Shown here: positions 1 to 9,974 of the stretch, one piece after another | Layout: each line of letters opens with the position of its first letter | How positions within the stretch are numbered: position 1 is the stretch's first letter | NCBI GenBank assembly: GCA_001297265.1 | Contig: LIHB01000017.1 | Coordinates: 1 to 64,000 of the forward strand | DNA length: 64,000 bases | Direction: 5' to 3' | Origin: Mycosphaerella arachidis | Lineage: Eukaryota > Ascomycota > Dothideomycetes > Mycosphaerellales > Mycosphaerellaceae | Notes under the pieces: model-generated | Databases searched by the model: none | Told to the model about the DNA's origin: nothing | The model's input: only the letters and a program-made list of their open reading frames with translations | Position numbers and translations under genes: made by a program

Positions 1-605
1 AAAAAAAAACATGGTTTTTCATACCCTGATTTCCAGACTTAATACCCTAGTTCCAAGCTTCCATCTCCACTAGTTTCACAAGTTCTGGTGAGTGACAAAA
101 CAGGGGGCGTCAGCTCGGATGCAGCGGGTCCAGGATCGGCTCCCTTGCTCGCGTGGGCGATCGTTCAGGGACGGCGCCAAGCAGAGCCAAAACAAGACAA
201 GACAAGCCTCAGTGTCCATTCCCGCAAACGCTTAGCCGCCTGCGCAGACAACCCCAATCACATCGGGGAGAAGACGAGAGCTAGCGTGTTTCTGGCATCG
301 ACGAAGATGAACCTGCCGGCTGGAATGATGGGTGACGCGGCCGATCTCAGGGACGCGAACACATCACCGCAGACACAGCCTCTTCGACGGCGTCCTTGCG
401 CCTGTCCTTACACTGCTTGCTGCATTCCACGCTCGCTGTTTTTTTTCCATTCATCTGCTGTTTCTTGGCCGACTTGGCGCCCAGTCTGCGGTTGCTACAT
501 CTGGAAGGAGATCTCTTGGCTGGACCAGAATCTTGGGAAGAGGCTGCTTGTGGAGAAGGACTGGAGTGAACGGAGCTTGTTGATCGCGAGGAAACAGTCC
601 TCGCC
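1..605. other. 5' flank of the GH76 gene, no supported gene
   Basis: No gene is supported here. Open frames on both strands begin with non-ATG codons or lack any recognisable motif. A pyrimidine-rich tract around 420-480 and the sequence just before the ATG at 606 probably contain promoter and 5' untranslated sequence of the downstream gene, but no specific element can be named. Confidence 0.5.
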
Positions 606-2023
606 ATGCGTTTCCTTCGACATGCCGCGGCCATGACGGCGGCGGCGTCTGCGACTACCGCGATACAGCTAGATACGACAGATGCGGACTCCATCAAATC
701 AGCAGCGAAGACGATTGCCGGCAAGATGGTCGAATACTACCCACAGGGGGCCGGCAGTATACCAGGTATTCTCGGCGACCCATATTACTGGTGGGAAGCT
801 GGGGAGATGTTCGGCTCCCTCATAGATTACTGGTACTACACCGGAGACTCGCAGTACAACAACATTACCACAAACGCACTGATTTTTCAGCTCAGCGATA
901 CTTACGACTACATGCCCGCGAACCAGACGAAAGACGAAGGGAACGACGATCAAATCTTCTGGGCATTCGCAGTCATGACAGCGGCAGAGTACAAATATCC
1001 CAACCCACCAGACGACGTACCCGCCTGGATCTCGATTGCTGCAGCAGTGTTTAACAGCCAAGTGGCGAGATGGGACACCTCGCACTGCGCGGGAGGACTT
1101 CGCTGGCAGATCTATCAATTCAACAATGGCTGGAACTACAAGAACTCTCCGTCCAATGGCGGCTTCGTGAACCTTGCTGCAAGACTGTATGCCTATACCG
1201 GAAACAGCACTTACGCTGATTGGGTGGACAAGACTTGGGATTGGATGGCCTCTGTCGGCCTGATCAGTTCCACCGGTGATGTCTACGACGGAACGGACGC
1301 CCTGCAGAACTGCTCGAGTCTGGATCACCTCCAGTGGACGTACAGTGCCGGCATGCTCCTCAACGCCGCAGCATTCATGTGGAACGTGACCAACGGAACA
1401 GACCAAGCGAAATGGGAAACGCGAGCGAACCAGATCTGGAACGCGAGTGAATCCATCTTCTTCAAGGACCAAGTCATGCTGGAGCAAGCATGCGAATCCT
1501 CCAAGAACTGCAACGTCGATCAGAAAAGGTCCGTCAATCCACCCTGTCCTCCCCACAACCTCCCACTGACCACCCGCACAGCTTCAAAGCCCCCTTCTCC
1601 CGCTTCCTCGCCGTCTCCTCCAAAGTAATGCCAAGCCTCTACCCCTCGATCCAGCCCTACCTCGTCGCCTCCGCCAAAGCCGCCGCCGCCCAATGCACCG
1701 GCGGCAGCGACGGGATCACCTGCGGAATCCGATGGACGGAAAACGGCGTCTGGGACGGCACAGATGGTGTCGGCCAGCAAATGTCAGCACTGGAAGTCAT
1801 CCAGGCGAATTTGATCCAGCAGTCGTATGCCCCCGTGACTGCCGACAAAGGAGGTATTTCCCAGGGCAATGCGAGCTTGGGCACGAAGGATGGATCCTCG
1901 CATGGGGACGCGGTGAAGTCTACGCCGATTACGACGGCGGATAAGGCGGGGGCGGCGATTTTGACGGTTATCATGGTGGTGGGGACGTTGGGGGGTAGTT
2001 GGTTTATTATTGCCAGTGCGTGA
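606..2023 (+). CDS. GH76 mannan endo-1,6-alpha-mannosidase, GPI-anchored (DFG5/DCW1 type)
   Basis: Two exons, 606-1528 and 1582-2023, flank a 53 bp intron (1529-1581, GT..CACAG). The join keeps the frame and gives 454 residues, the usual size for fungal DFG5/DCW1 proteins. Residues 1-20 form a short signal peptide ending near TTAIQ. The GH76 domain follows, with the catalytic Asp pair in GNDDQIFWAF (D114, D115), Trp/Tyr-rich segments and several NxT/S sites. The C-terminus is hydrophobic (ILTVIMVVGTLGGSWFII) after a small-residue stretch, as expected for GPI attachment. Family members act at the plasma membrane or wall and are thought to trim the mannan core of GPI anchors so that proteins can be cross-linked to glucan. 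The assignment to GH76 is secure; the paralogue (DFG5 or DCW1) cannot be decided by eye. Confidence 0.93.
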
Positions 2024-3040
2024 AGAATGAAGGTTGGGAATTTGTGCGTTCAGCGGGAAAGGAGACAGATATGCATATTTGGACAGAGGTTGATACATAA
2101 TGGTCAGTATGTCATATACCGATTGTGCGTCCACGGGCCGATTGTCGAGGCATCGCTGCTTATCATTAGAAACACCACCTTGTGGTTTTCGGATAGTCGG
2201 ACTATTCGATAAGACCCGGCGGCCGTTTCGGCGAATGATATGTAGTAGAACATCTAGAGAGGCTGCTATCTAATCTCTACCGCGCGCTACTTACCGTTTT
2301 ATCGTATTTGCTTCCTACACTATCGAGTAATTACACATTACCCTAGAGAGTAATAAATCTGTTATTTTAATCTATAGACATTGCTCCTATGTACCCTACT
2401 TAGGGTCTCCTATATAAATGTAGTTTCCTTTCCGGAAGTACTCGTCGATCGTAGTCTTTAAGGTCTTTTAGAACGTCGAGAAGTATCTATACTATAGCGT
2501 TTAGCTAGATTGTGCTCGGTTCTAGTCTAGCCTATAGAAGTAACGATAAAGGCTATATAACACCGTGCTGTAAGTTCTTTACCGTAACCTAATGTTACTA
2601 CCGATACATACGCGGAATAAAGATAGGACCAAGGCCTAGACGTCGGTAGTGTTAGCTAGTAGATGCTCAGGTATAGTCTGCAGTGTAAAGTAAAGTTCTA
2701 GGAAAAGGTTCGAGTACTAGCTCTAGAAATCGTCGCTGAAAACGGCACCGCTAGGTACGAGCTTTTTATAGAACTACGTAGTACGTAATAGGAGTATCTA
2801 GAGCGACTTATAGGTCTTTAGAACATCTCGAGCTAGTAAGAGCATGTAGTAGAGCAGCTGTTGTGTATCAAACTATCGTAGTACTATCTAAGGAAGGTCG
2901 ACCAGCAATGTCCACTTCTCGAATCGCTGACTAGAGTGGTCGTCCTCGCTTAGAACCGCTGTCTAGATGAAATGTGCCCAATTGGTTAGCTTGATTTAAT
3001 GATGGAAGATGACAATGAACTTGACCTTCTTGTGGAGGAT
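2024..3040. repeat. TpA-rich gene-free stretch, possible RIP-mutated repeat relic
   Basis: From about 2230 to 2990 the sequence changes character: it is dense in cta, tag, tat and gta triplets, has stops in all frames, and lacks the GC-rich codon-like texture of the flanking genes. No coding domain could be read from either strand. The composition resembles a repeat copy worn down by repeat-induced point mutation (C to T in CpA context). The parent element is unknown and no terminal repeats or target-site duplication were seen. Confidence 0.45.
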
Positions 3041-3886
3041 CTAAGATGCTTCGGCTGCGATCTCTTTCTTGACGCGGAGAATGCTAACCTCGAACTGGTA
3101 GGGGCGTGCATTGCTGCTTGTGTATAATACTACTACTCGATGGTATTCCCCCCTAGCTGTTTGATGTCGCGACGTAATCCGAGTCAACAAGGTATCCATA
3201 GATTTGCGAAGTCTACGACATTTACTGTGTCTGTTCGCCAACAGCGCCTCATAGATCACGGTCTTCGTACCGGCATCGCTCTGGCATGACTTCCCCGATA
3301 GCGTGTCTTGTTCGATCTAGAAGCCGAATGGGAAGTCGCACCGCACTTGGAGCGTTGCATATTTAACATAGCCTGTCGATGCGAAGTACTGTTCAGCTAC
3401 AGCATCGACGGGAGTTGACAAATGGCATAAAAATGCCGCCTCAGGACCAGAGAAAATCCAATAGCCAAGCAACATGCCTATAAGAGCCAAAAACACTTCT
3501 ATAACTACATTAGACCTGCTCGAGATCTGGCACATCTTTTCTGCAACGCAATGCCTCCATAAGGTGGGTGAGGTGCATGACCGCGCCACCGACGCCATCA
3601 TCAAAACCTCGCCATCTCAGCTTCTACGCACTTTCCATCCCATAGTCCTCTTCCATCCTCAACGGACCTACAGCCCCTACGACCTCTTCACATGCAAGCC
3701 AAGCCCCCATTCCATCCCCAGCCTCAGCCCCCACAACTCCCAAAAACCCTCCGCCCGACTCGGCAAATGCCCAATCCCAAACGCCATCAAAAGCCGACAC
3801 CCACACAACCTACATACATCACCCAGCCCCTCCAACTTTCCCTCCCACTCGTGTACCCAATATACACCCAACAAACAACACGAATC
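3041..3886. other. Intergenic, no supported gene
   Basis: Composition returns to normal but no credible coding exon was found. Pyrimidine- and C-rich sequence from about 3600 to 3880 leads into the CA repeat and is probably the promoter and 5' untranslated region of the dehydrogenase gene. Confidence 0.4.

Positions 3887-3913
<27 letters not shown>
3887..3913 (+). repeat. (CA)n dinucleotide microsatellite
   Basis: An uninterrupted run of about 13 CA units ends ten bases before the ATG at 3923, so it probably lies in the 5' untranslated leader of the dehydrogenase gene. Its length is likely to vary between strains. Confidence 0.9.
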
Positions 3914-3918
<5 letters not shown>

Positions 3919-3922
3919 TAAG

Positions 3923-5071
3923 ATGAAACTCCTTTACCCCACCTCCCTCGTCTTCGACACCTCCCTCCTCACGGGCTTCGCCCCGGAGCTCCACGCCTAT
4001 GACGTCACACAGCCAATTCCCGAATCTTTGATCGATGCGGAAATTCTAGTGACTTGGAGCAATAGCGCTTCAAACTTGAAGGTACGTTGGTATTATGGCA
4101 TGTCTTGGCATGGGATGGGATGGCCCCCTTGGCGAGACACAAGGCTCCTCCCCCAATGCTAGAACTAGATCGACAGAGCTAGCATGTGCATCTGCATCGA
4201 AATCTCCCAACCAAATTTCCAAAAGACCTGCCTGGTACAACAGCGAGTAAAAAATCCCAACCTAACACCCGTTTCTTTCACACAGGACGCAGCCTCCCGC
4301 ATGAAGAATCTAAAATGGATCCAATCCCTCGCCGCCGGCCCCAACGACGTCCTAAACGCCGGCTTCGACACGTCCAAAATCACCCTCACCACCGGCTCCG
4401 GCCTCCACGACTTCACCGTCGCCGAACACACCCTCGGCCTCCTGCTCAACGCCGCGCGGAAATTCTACGAAATGCGCGAGTACCAACTGCGATCGGAGTG
4501 GCCGCAACATTTAGGGGGGCCGCAACCCGACCGTCCGCAGGGATCCTTCACGAGTCTGCGGGGCGCGAACGTGTTGATTTGGGGGTTTGGGAATATTGGG
4601 AAGAGGTTGACGCCGATGTTGCGGGGGCTGGGGGCGAATGTGCGTGGTGTGGCGAGGAGTGGGGGAGTTCGGGAGGGGGTGGAGGTGATTTCTGAGGAAG
4701 GGTTGTCGGAGGCGTTGGGAAGGACTGATGCGTTGGTGATGATTTTGCCGGGGAGTGAGAGGACGAACAAGGCGTTGAATGCGGAGCGGTTGCGGCAGTT
4801 GCCGAGTCATGCGTGGGTGGTGAATGTGGGTCGTGGCACGTGTGTGGATGAGGACGCGTTGGTGAGCGCTTTGAATGAGGGGAGGATTGGGGGTGCGGCG
4901 TTGGATGTGTTTGTGAAGGAACCGTTGCCGAAGGAGAGTCCGTTGTGGAAGGCGAGGAATTGTGTGATAAGTCCGCATGCTGCGGGTGGGAGACCGCAAG
5001 GTGCGGAGGACTTGATTGCGTACAATTTGAGGAGATTCCTGGCTGGTCAGGAGTTGAAGAATGTGATTTGA
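3923..5071 (+). CDS. D-isomer-specific 2-hydroxyacid dehydrogenase
   Basis: Exons 3923-4081 and 4286-5071 are joined in phase 0 across a 204 bp intron (GTACGT..CACAG), giving 314 residues, normal for the family. The Rossmann nucleotide-binding motif is WGFGNIGKRL (G153, G155, G158). The catalytic triad is visible: Arg236 in NVGRGT, Glu265 in VKEPLP and His284 in SPHAAG. The enzyme should reduce a 2-oxoacid to the D-2-hydroxyacid with NAD(P)H in the cytosol. The substrate cannot be told from sequence; glyoxylate, hydroxypyruvate or another short oxoacid are all possible. The first exon supplies the short N-terminal catalytic strand region (MKLLYPTS). The second exon carries nearly all conserved positions. 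Confidence 0.92.
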
Positions 5072-5307
5072 GTGCTGGCGTATGCTAGCGTATGTGTCGT
5101 CGCAGGTGGCTGACGGTAGGCAGGTGTATGTAGATGATGTGTTGGTGAGGTCAGTGGTCAGTAGCAGGCGTTGAGTTGGCGGTCACTTGGGCGGGACAGC
5201 GTAGCCACAAAAGCCGTTAGATATTCGCAGTTGCTTGTTCTTCCCCTTCCTGACATCACAAGACGATTTGGAAGGCGTATCAACGATACTGATCTTCAAC
5301 GTCCATC

Positions 5308-6765
5308 ATGAAGCTGACTGTGGCTTACGTCCTGGCGCTATGCCTACAACACTCCACTTCCTCACCGGCATCACCACAGGCTCAATGATCTGGAGGCCTA
5401 ATCACTACCCATGGCATCCTCGACGACAATGCGCCGGGAAATAAACCCGCTTCCCTTCTCGCTCGAGCCGATGCATCAGGCGACGTTGAGATGGGCGGCA
5501 TGGACGATCAGGACGCCATGATACAGGGCATTCCGCGTCGCAGTCCCAGTCCTGCAAAAGACCCTGTCCTACCTGAGCTCACTGATGCAGCCGCCCAGCA
5601 GCTTGTTCAGAAAGGCGCCAAGATGTATGCCTGGATGAGCGAGCCGAGCACCGAGCGACTGACGCAGGTCCTTCGACAAGACAACAAGCTTGGTCCGGAT
5701 GATCCACTGCAGAGTCGCTTCGTCAACTACCCAGAAGATCTGACAACCAGCGGCTGGGAGAAAGACGCCATGTCCGATGAAAGGTATTCCGACTGGCGGG
5801 CTTCTGTGCCGTTGATGTCCATGGTAGCTGGTCTTGGTTTGTCGTCCACGTGGGATAAGCCGCCAAACCAGCCAGGCGATAACCAGTTTGTCACCTGGCA
5901 CCATGCAAACCAAGACTTCGACGGCAAAGACCATCGGATCGTGAGTTCCCGGCCCGCCAACATCTGCGCGCGTTACTGATTTTTCACCGCAAAGCCCACC
6001 AACGCGTTCTACTCCAATGTCTACAATAGCAAAGACGGCGTGATTATGTTCGTGTCGAATTATGGCCCAAGGCAAGAGCTTCCGATGGAGGCACGGGGTA
6101 ATAGGGACGCTGGCTGCACAGAAGAGGACGTGAACGAGTTCATCGAAAAGTATGAATATCCAAAGCTGAGTCATGTGTCGGATGTGACCGCTTTGGAATA
6201 CGTCAATCAGTGCTCGAAACGTGATCACAGTGCCAAGGCTCTATCGAAGCTCGTCATGTTCGGATCGCAATCTGATGGCACGGTCCAGGTGGTCGATCAC
6301 CTTTTGAAGAAGAAAGGTATCGCGCCGATGGCGAAGAGTCGGGAAACAGGCCGGTATAAAGCACCGGAGTGGGCGGGAAAGATAACATACCAGGCAGGAA
6401 GTGATGGTTTCAACCTTCTACTGGCAACTCCGAATGGAAATATGGCGACGTTCCTCCTGATTCAGCACCGCCAAGAGTTCGGCCTCAAGCGTGTCAGCAA
6501 GATCGATATCTTTGATGATGAGCATTACGCCGACTTTCCGGAGGACGGGTACAAAGGAGCCTCGATGGTGTACTACCTCGAGGACCTAGATACGAGGGGC
6601 AAGCCTGTGGCCAAGGCAGGGGTTTCTTCTGGTGAATCAGGCAAGAAGCCACCAAAGCCGGGTAGCTCTGGTAGGAAACCTGGTCGGGTAGTGAAGTCGA
6701 AGTCAGGTGGAGGCCGCCAAGGTCTGAGATCAGGCAGCAATCGACAGCGTGCGGCGAAGCTTTAG
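5308..6765 (+). CDS. Secreted-type protein of unknown function, signal peptide separated by in-frame TGA
   Basis: From 5491 the gene is intact: exons 5491-5940 and 5995-6765 joined across a 54 bp intron (GTGAGT..AAAG) give 406 residues. The same frame is open upstream to 5389. Beyond a single TGA at 5386-5388, it continues back to an ATG at 5308 that encodes a classic signal peptide (MKLTVAYVLALCLQH, then Ser/Pro/Ala). No GT..AG pair was found that removes the TGA in phase. The gene may therefore be a recent null allele, a readthrough case, a sequencing error, or start at 5491 as a cytosolic protein. The mature part has no recognised domain. Its tail (after about residue 350 of the intact part) is Lys/Gly/Ser/Arg-rich. 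LLARADASGD near 5460 looks like a pro-peptide end. Confidence 0.7.
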
Positions 6766-7177
6766 AGAACTGCAGACGAGCCAGTGATGTGGAACTAACC
6801 GGTGGGATTTGATTTCTGCTTGAGCGGTTCTGTTTTGACATACGACGCGATATGGGTTAAAGCGTATATGGTGACACCAGATTGTGTTCTCGTGAATTAT
6901 GCCGGGAGGGCAGGATTTCCAGAACGATCTGCTGGAACTCCTTCATGGCCAGGTATCGTGTTCTGTATACAAAGTCAGTCGTCACCGAGTTCATGCATGT
7001 TCAAGCCTTTCCCATCCTCGGACGCCCAGCTTGTGTAACAGGGACGAACAGGTTTTGAAGCCAGTACTGCCAAAAGTCGTCATGTGCTACATTTCATTGC
7101 CTCTGTCCATGAGCACTTCAAATTCAAGACACGTCCAGCCATCCGGCGGCTTTACTGATTGAACAATACCAAGAAAT

Positions 7178-7786
7178 ATGCCCGATCAGGCGCGAACTGC
7201 AAGTGAGGAAGCAGATCGCAGCATGGCCAGTATACAAGGTTGCAGCCCGAAAGAATCGCCCAAAAGGCAGCCAGGTAGGGTCGAAGCCAGTCGCCCTGCG
7301 AAACGACCCAAGGTCACCAACACTGCGGCCGAGAAGACTAAAGCCGATCAGAAGGACACCGTGGTTGAGCCGTGCACAGCGGAAAGCAGCCTCTGGTGTC
7401 GGTGGCTCTTCGATGAGTCTGCTAGAGACCCGGCCTACTTTATGTGGTTAGCAGGACAGACTGCCTGCATACCCTGCAGACAGAGGAAGATCAAATGCGA
7501 AGGCATGGGGACGTGTCGTCGATGCAGAAGGGAGCAGAGGGAATGCTATCGCTCCGCAACTCGTCGGCGTAATGCGGCTAATCCTGGATTCAGGAGAGGG
7601 ATCACCATCCCCGGTACGAAGAGGATCTCTTCGGTGTGTGAGGACTGCTTCGCATGGGGGAGGGTATCGTCTCCAAGGCTCGACGAAGTATCGGCGTTTG
7701 AATGCGGTGGGGCGGGAGACGAAGCTGTGTGTCTGCGAGTCTTTGCGAGCGCAGAGCCAGGGCTGTGGAGGGTGGACTGTGTATAA
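7178..7786 (+). CDS. Small C6 zinc-cluster (Zn2Cys6) protein
   Basis: A single-exon gene of 202 residues. Residues 97-123 match the fungal zinc binuclear cluster, C-x2-C-x6-C-x5-C-x2-C-x6-C (C97, C100, C107, C113, C116, C123), with a basic stretch RQRKIK between the second and third Cys, as in DNA-contacting members. The preceding 90 residues are Lys/Pro/Arg-rich and contain RPAKRPK, a likely nuclear localisation signal. No middle-homology (fungal transcription factor regulatory) domain follows. The protein ends 79 residues after the cluster, so it is much shorter than typical Zn2Cys6 activators. It may be a stand-alone DNA-binding protein or have lost its regulatory half. A few extra Cys residues occur in the tail. 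Confidence 0.8.
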   Translation: MPDQARTASEEADRSMASIQGCSPKESPKRQPGRVEASRPAKRPKVTNTAAEKTKADQKDTVVEPCTAESSLWCRWLFDESARDPAYFMWLAGQTACIPCRQRKIKCEGMGTCRRCRREQRECYRSATRRRNAANPGFRRGITIPGTKRISSVCEDCFAWGRVSSPRLDEVSAFECGGAGDEAVCLRVFASAEPGLWRVDCV

Positions 7787-8060
7787 CATGTACTTGAGGG
7801 TATCCTGAGGATAACGAGGGCACTCTTGCTATGATAAATGATGGATCACGTGCGTGAAAGAAAGAAGTTGAAGTGGTTCCGCAAGAAACACCTCCCGCCC
7901 AAGACCCTAGCCGTCCTTTTCCGCCCCCCACAAAAGTCTACCCCGCGTCTCCAGACCCACCACCACGATAAGCTCCACCTCTATCTCCCTCCAACGACCA
8001 CAACGATAACCCTCATCCTCCTCTCCAACCGTCCCCTCCCGTCTTCCACCACCCATCACA

Positions 8061-8852
8061 ATGTCTTCCTTGCTCCGCCCCCTTATCTTGACACCGCGCG
8101 CCAGTTGCTCCTTCTCCACCACCCCACCCCACCCCGCCTCCATCCTCTTCGCCCTCGGCGCCTTATCCAACAGCCGTGAAACACAACACTTCAACAAACT
8201 CTCTCGTCTCGACCGCGTCGAACACTCCCCACCACTCAAACTCATCAAGACCAGCGAGATCGACCCCTTCCCACTTCCCACACCACCCAGATCCTCCACC
8301 CCTCTCATCCGCAATCGCACCCGAGCTTCCGCAGCAGCAATCTGGGATCGCAAAGCTCTCCAAGCGGGTAGAGCCATTCTCAGCGACAATGCACGTCAAC
8401 TCGGTCGTATGGCGCGAGCTCTTGAACGAAGTAAGAGGCGAGAGATGAAAGCGAGGCAGAGCAGACAGTCTGAGCTGGCGGCTTGGGCGCAGGAGCGGCA
8501 GAAGATGCGAGCGGAGCAGCGTACTGCTGGAGTGCTCATCTTGGCTAGTGTAGCGACTGCGACGGCGCTTGCGATGTGGAGGTTCTGGCCGCAAGCTGGT
8601 GAGGCTGCGAGGGATAGTGGAGAGATGGGGCGGAGGATTGCAGAGAGGGCGAGGGCGAGTATACCTGTGCCTGCGGCGAGGAGTGCGGCTCAGAGCGCTG
8701 CTGCTTCACCAGTTGCGGCTGAAACAGTCGCTGCTGAAGCATTGCCAGTGACGGGTGTGAGTACGCCGATTGTGAATGAGACACCTGTGGTGGCAACCGC
8801 AGCGCCGACGAGTAGTTGGACGTTGAAGAATCTGTTCTGGAAGGTGCAGTGA
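8061..8852 (+). CDS. Predicted mitochondrial membrane protein, unknown function
   Basis: A single ATG-to-stop frame of 263 residues. The N-terminus (MSSLLRPLILTPRASCSFST) is basic, Ser/Leu-rich and lacks acids, like a mitochondrial targeting sequence. A central stretch of about 50 residues (roughly 115-155) is very Arg/Lys/Glu/Gln-rich and could be a helix or coiled coil. It is followed by a short hydrophobic segment (AGVLILASVATATALAMW), probably one membrane span. The C-terminal third is Ala/Pro/Val-rich and low complexity. The pyrimidine-rich leader at 7960-8060 fits a fungal promoter and leader. No family is recognised; the mitochondrial location is an inference. Confidence 0.7.
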   Translation: MSSLLRPLILTPRASCSFSTTPPHPASILFALGALSNSRETQHFNKLSRLDRVEHSPPLKLIKTSEIDPFPLPTPPRSSTPLIRNRTRASAAAIWDRKALQAGRAILSDNARQLGRMARALERSKRREMKARQSRQSELAAWAQERQKMRAEQRTAGVLILASVATATALAMWRFWPQAGEAARDSGEMGRRIAERARASIPVPAARSAAQSAAASPVAAETVAAEALPVTGVSTPIVNETPVVATAAPTSSWTLKNLFWKVQ

Positions 8853-9974
8853 TATCGTGGTCATGGACTATACGTGTTGACGGGACGCTATGATGGGTTT
8901 CACGAATTCTGGAAGCATAGCATTTGCAGCATTGACAATCCGGCAGGTACGATATCAACGAACTACAGCTTCTTGTCGCCACGTGGGCCTCTTCCACATC
9001 AACCTCGAGACCAATGCTACAACCTCCTGCGTGCCACATAATTCTCTAACACCATCCGTCCATGCACAACAGACCATCGATCCATGACCCTCCACCGAAA
9101 ACGCAGTGAGTCCAACACAGCATGCTTCCCTTCCGTTCCTCGCATCAACCCCCTCCCCAAATTCTACTCCCTAATCTTCACCAGCTCCACATAAAGACCC
9201 TTCCCCTCTCCTCTCGCGCCTCTCCCCTTCAACCTCAATCTCTCCCTTGCCAAGATCTGGACCTTTCAGCCGCCGCACTGATACGGCCGCCCATCGAAAT
9301 GCTCGTAAGTAGAGGAATGGATGAGGTTTATGCCATTCGATGGATGACATGCCTGGAGAAAGTATGAACTTTTGACGGACGCATGGGGCAGACTTCGTTG
9401 GAGGGACGGGGGTGGTATGGTTTTGGGGAATGTGCCTATGGATGGGGGTTGAAGTTTTTGGTGGGGGGTAGGGTCGGTGCTTATGGTGTGCTCGGAAGCG
9501 TTGAAAGTTTATGTTCGTGGTGTACGGACGCTGAGTCGATTTGTCATGGTAGCGTGATCGATGGTTTGGGAAGAGGTTGAGATCGGGGAGGGGAGTGGCG
9601 GGAGCGAAGTACACTACGAAATTGCAGATCTGAAACGTTCATTCGTTGCACACGGCTAGTGATGGCCTTTTCCCAGTATTGCGGTTCCCTCTTAAAGTCT
9701 CCATGACTATCACGGCTGTGCGGGTGTATAAAGGTTCGAATCCTTTAACTTGCTGGTGGTTTCCCATACCAGCACAATCCGTGGCCATAGAAGTGGTGGT
9801 GTTGTTGCTGCTTGACCGAAGCGACGTCAGCTCTGCTTACTCGCGAAAAACAACTTCATTGCAAGATGGCCTTTTCCCATTCACGCGTGTACCTTCTAAG
9901 CTAAAGCTGAAGCTAAAGTTTGCTCTCCATTCGTGTCCCATCGTCATACCATCAACTGCTCAGCGAGGCGGCCC
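8853..9974. other. Intergenic with a repeated 15-mer, no supported gene
   Basis: Open frames occur on both strands around 9170-9610 but have skewed composition and no start or domain. A 15-base word (gatggccttttccca) occurs at 9660-9674 and again at 9864-9878. A tRNA T-arm-like hairpin at 9730-9746 lacks the rest of a tRNA. Confidence 0.4.

Noticed and set aside
88..636. 182-codon plus-strand frame upstream of the GH76 gene
   Set aside because: Starts with GTG, has no domain and runs into the GH76 start in another frame.
699..1556. Long minus-strand frame opposite the GH76 gene
   Set aside because: A shadow of the real gene; its codons mirror the plus-strand coding pattern and no start or domain is present.
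9730..9746. tRNA T-arm-like hairpin (aaagg-ttcgaat-ccttt)
   Set aside because: No matching 5' acceptor strand, A box or anticodon arm is found in the upstream 150 bases; a chance hairpin is more likely.
9660..9878. Two copies of a 15-base word as possible long terminal repeats
   Set aside because: Similarity does not extend beyond the 15 bases and there is no element between the copies.
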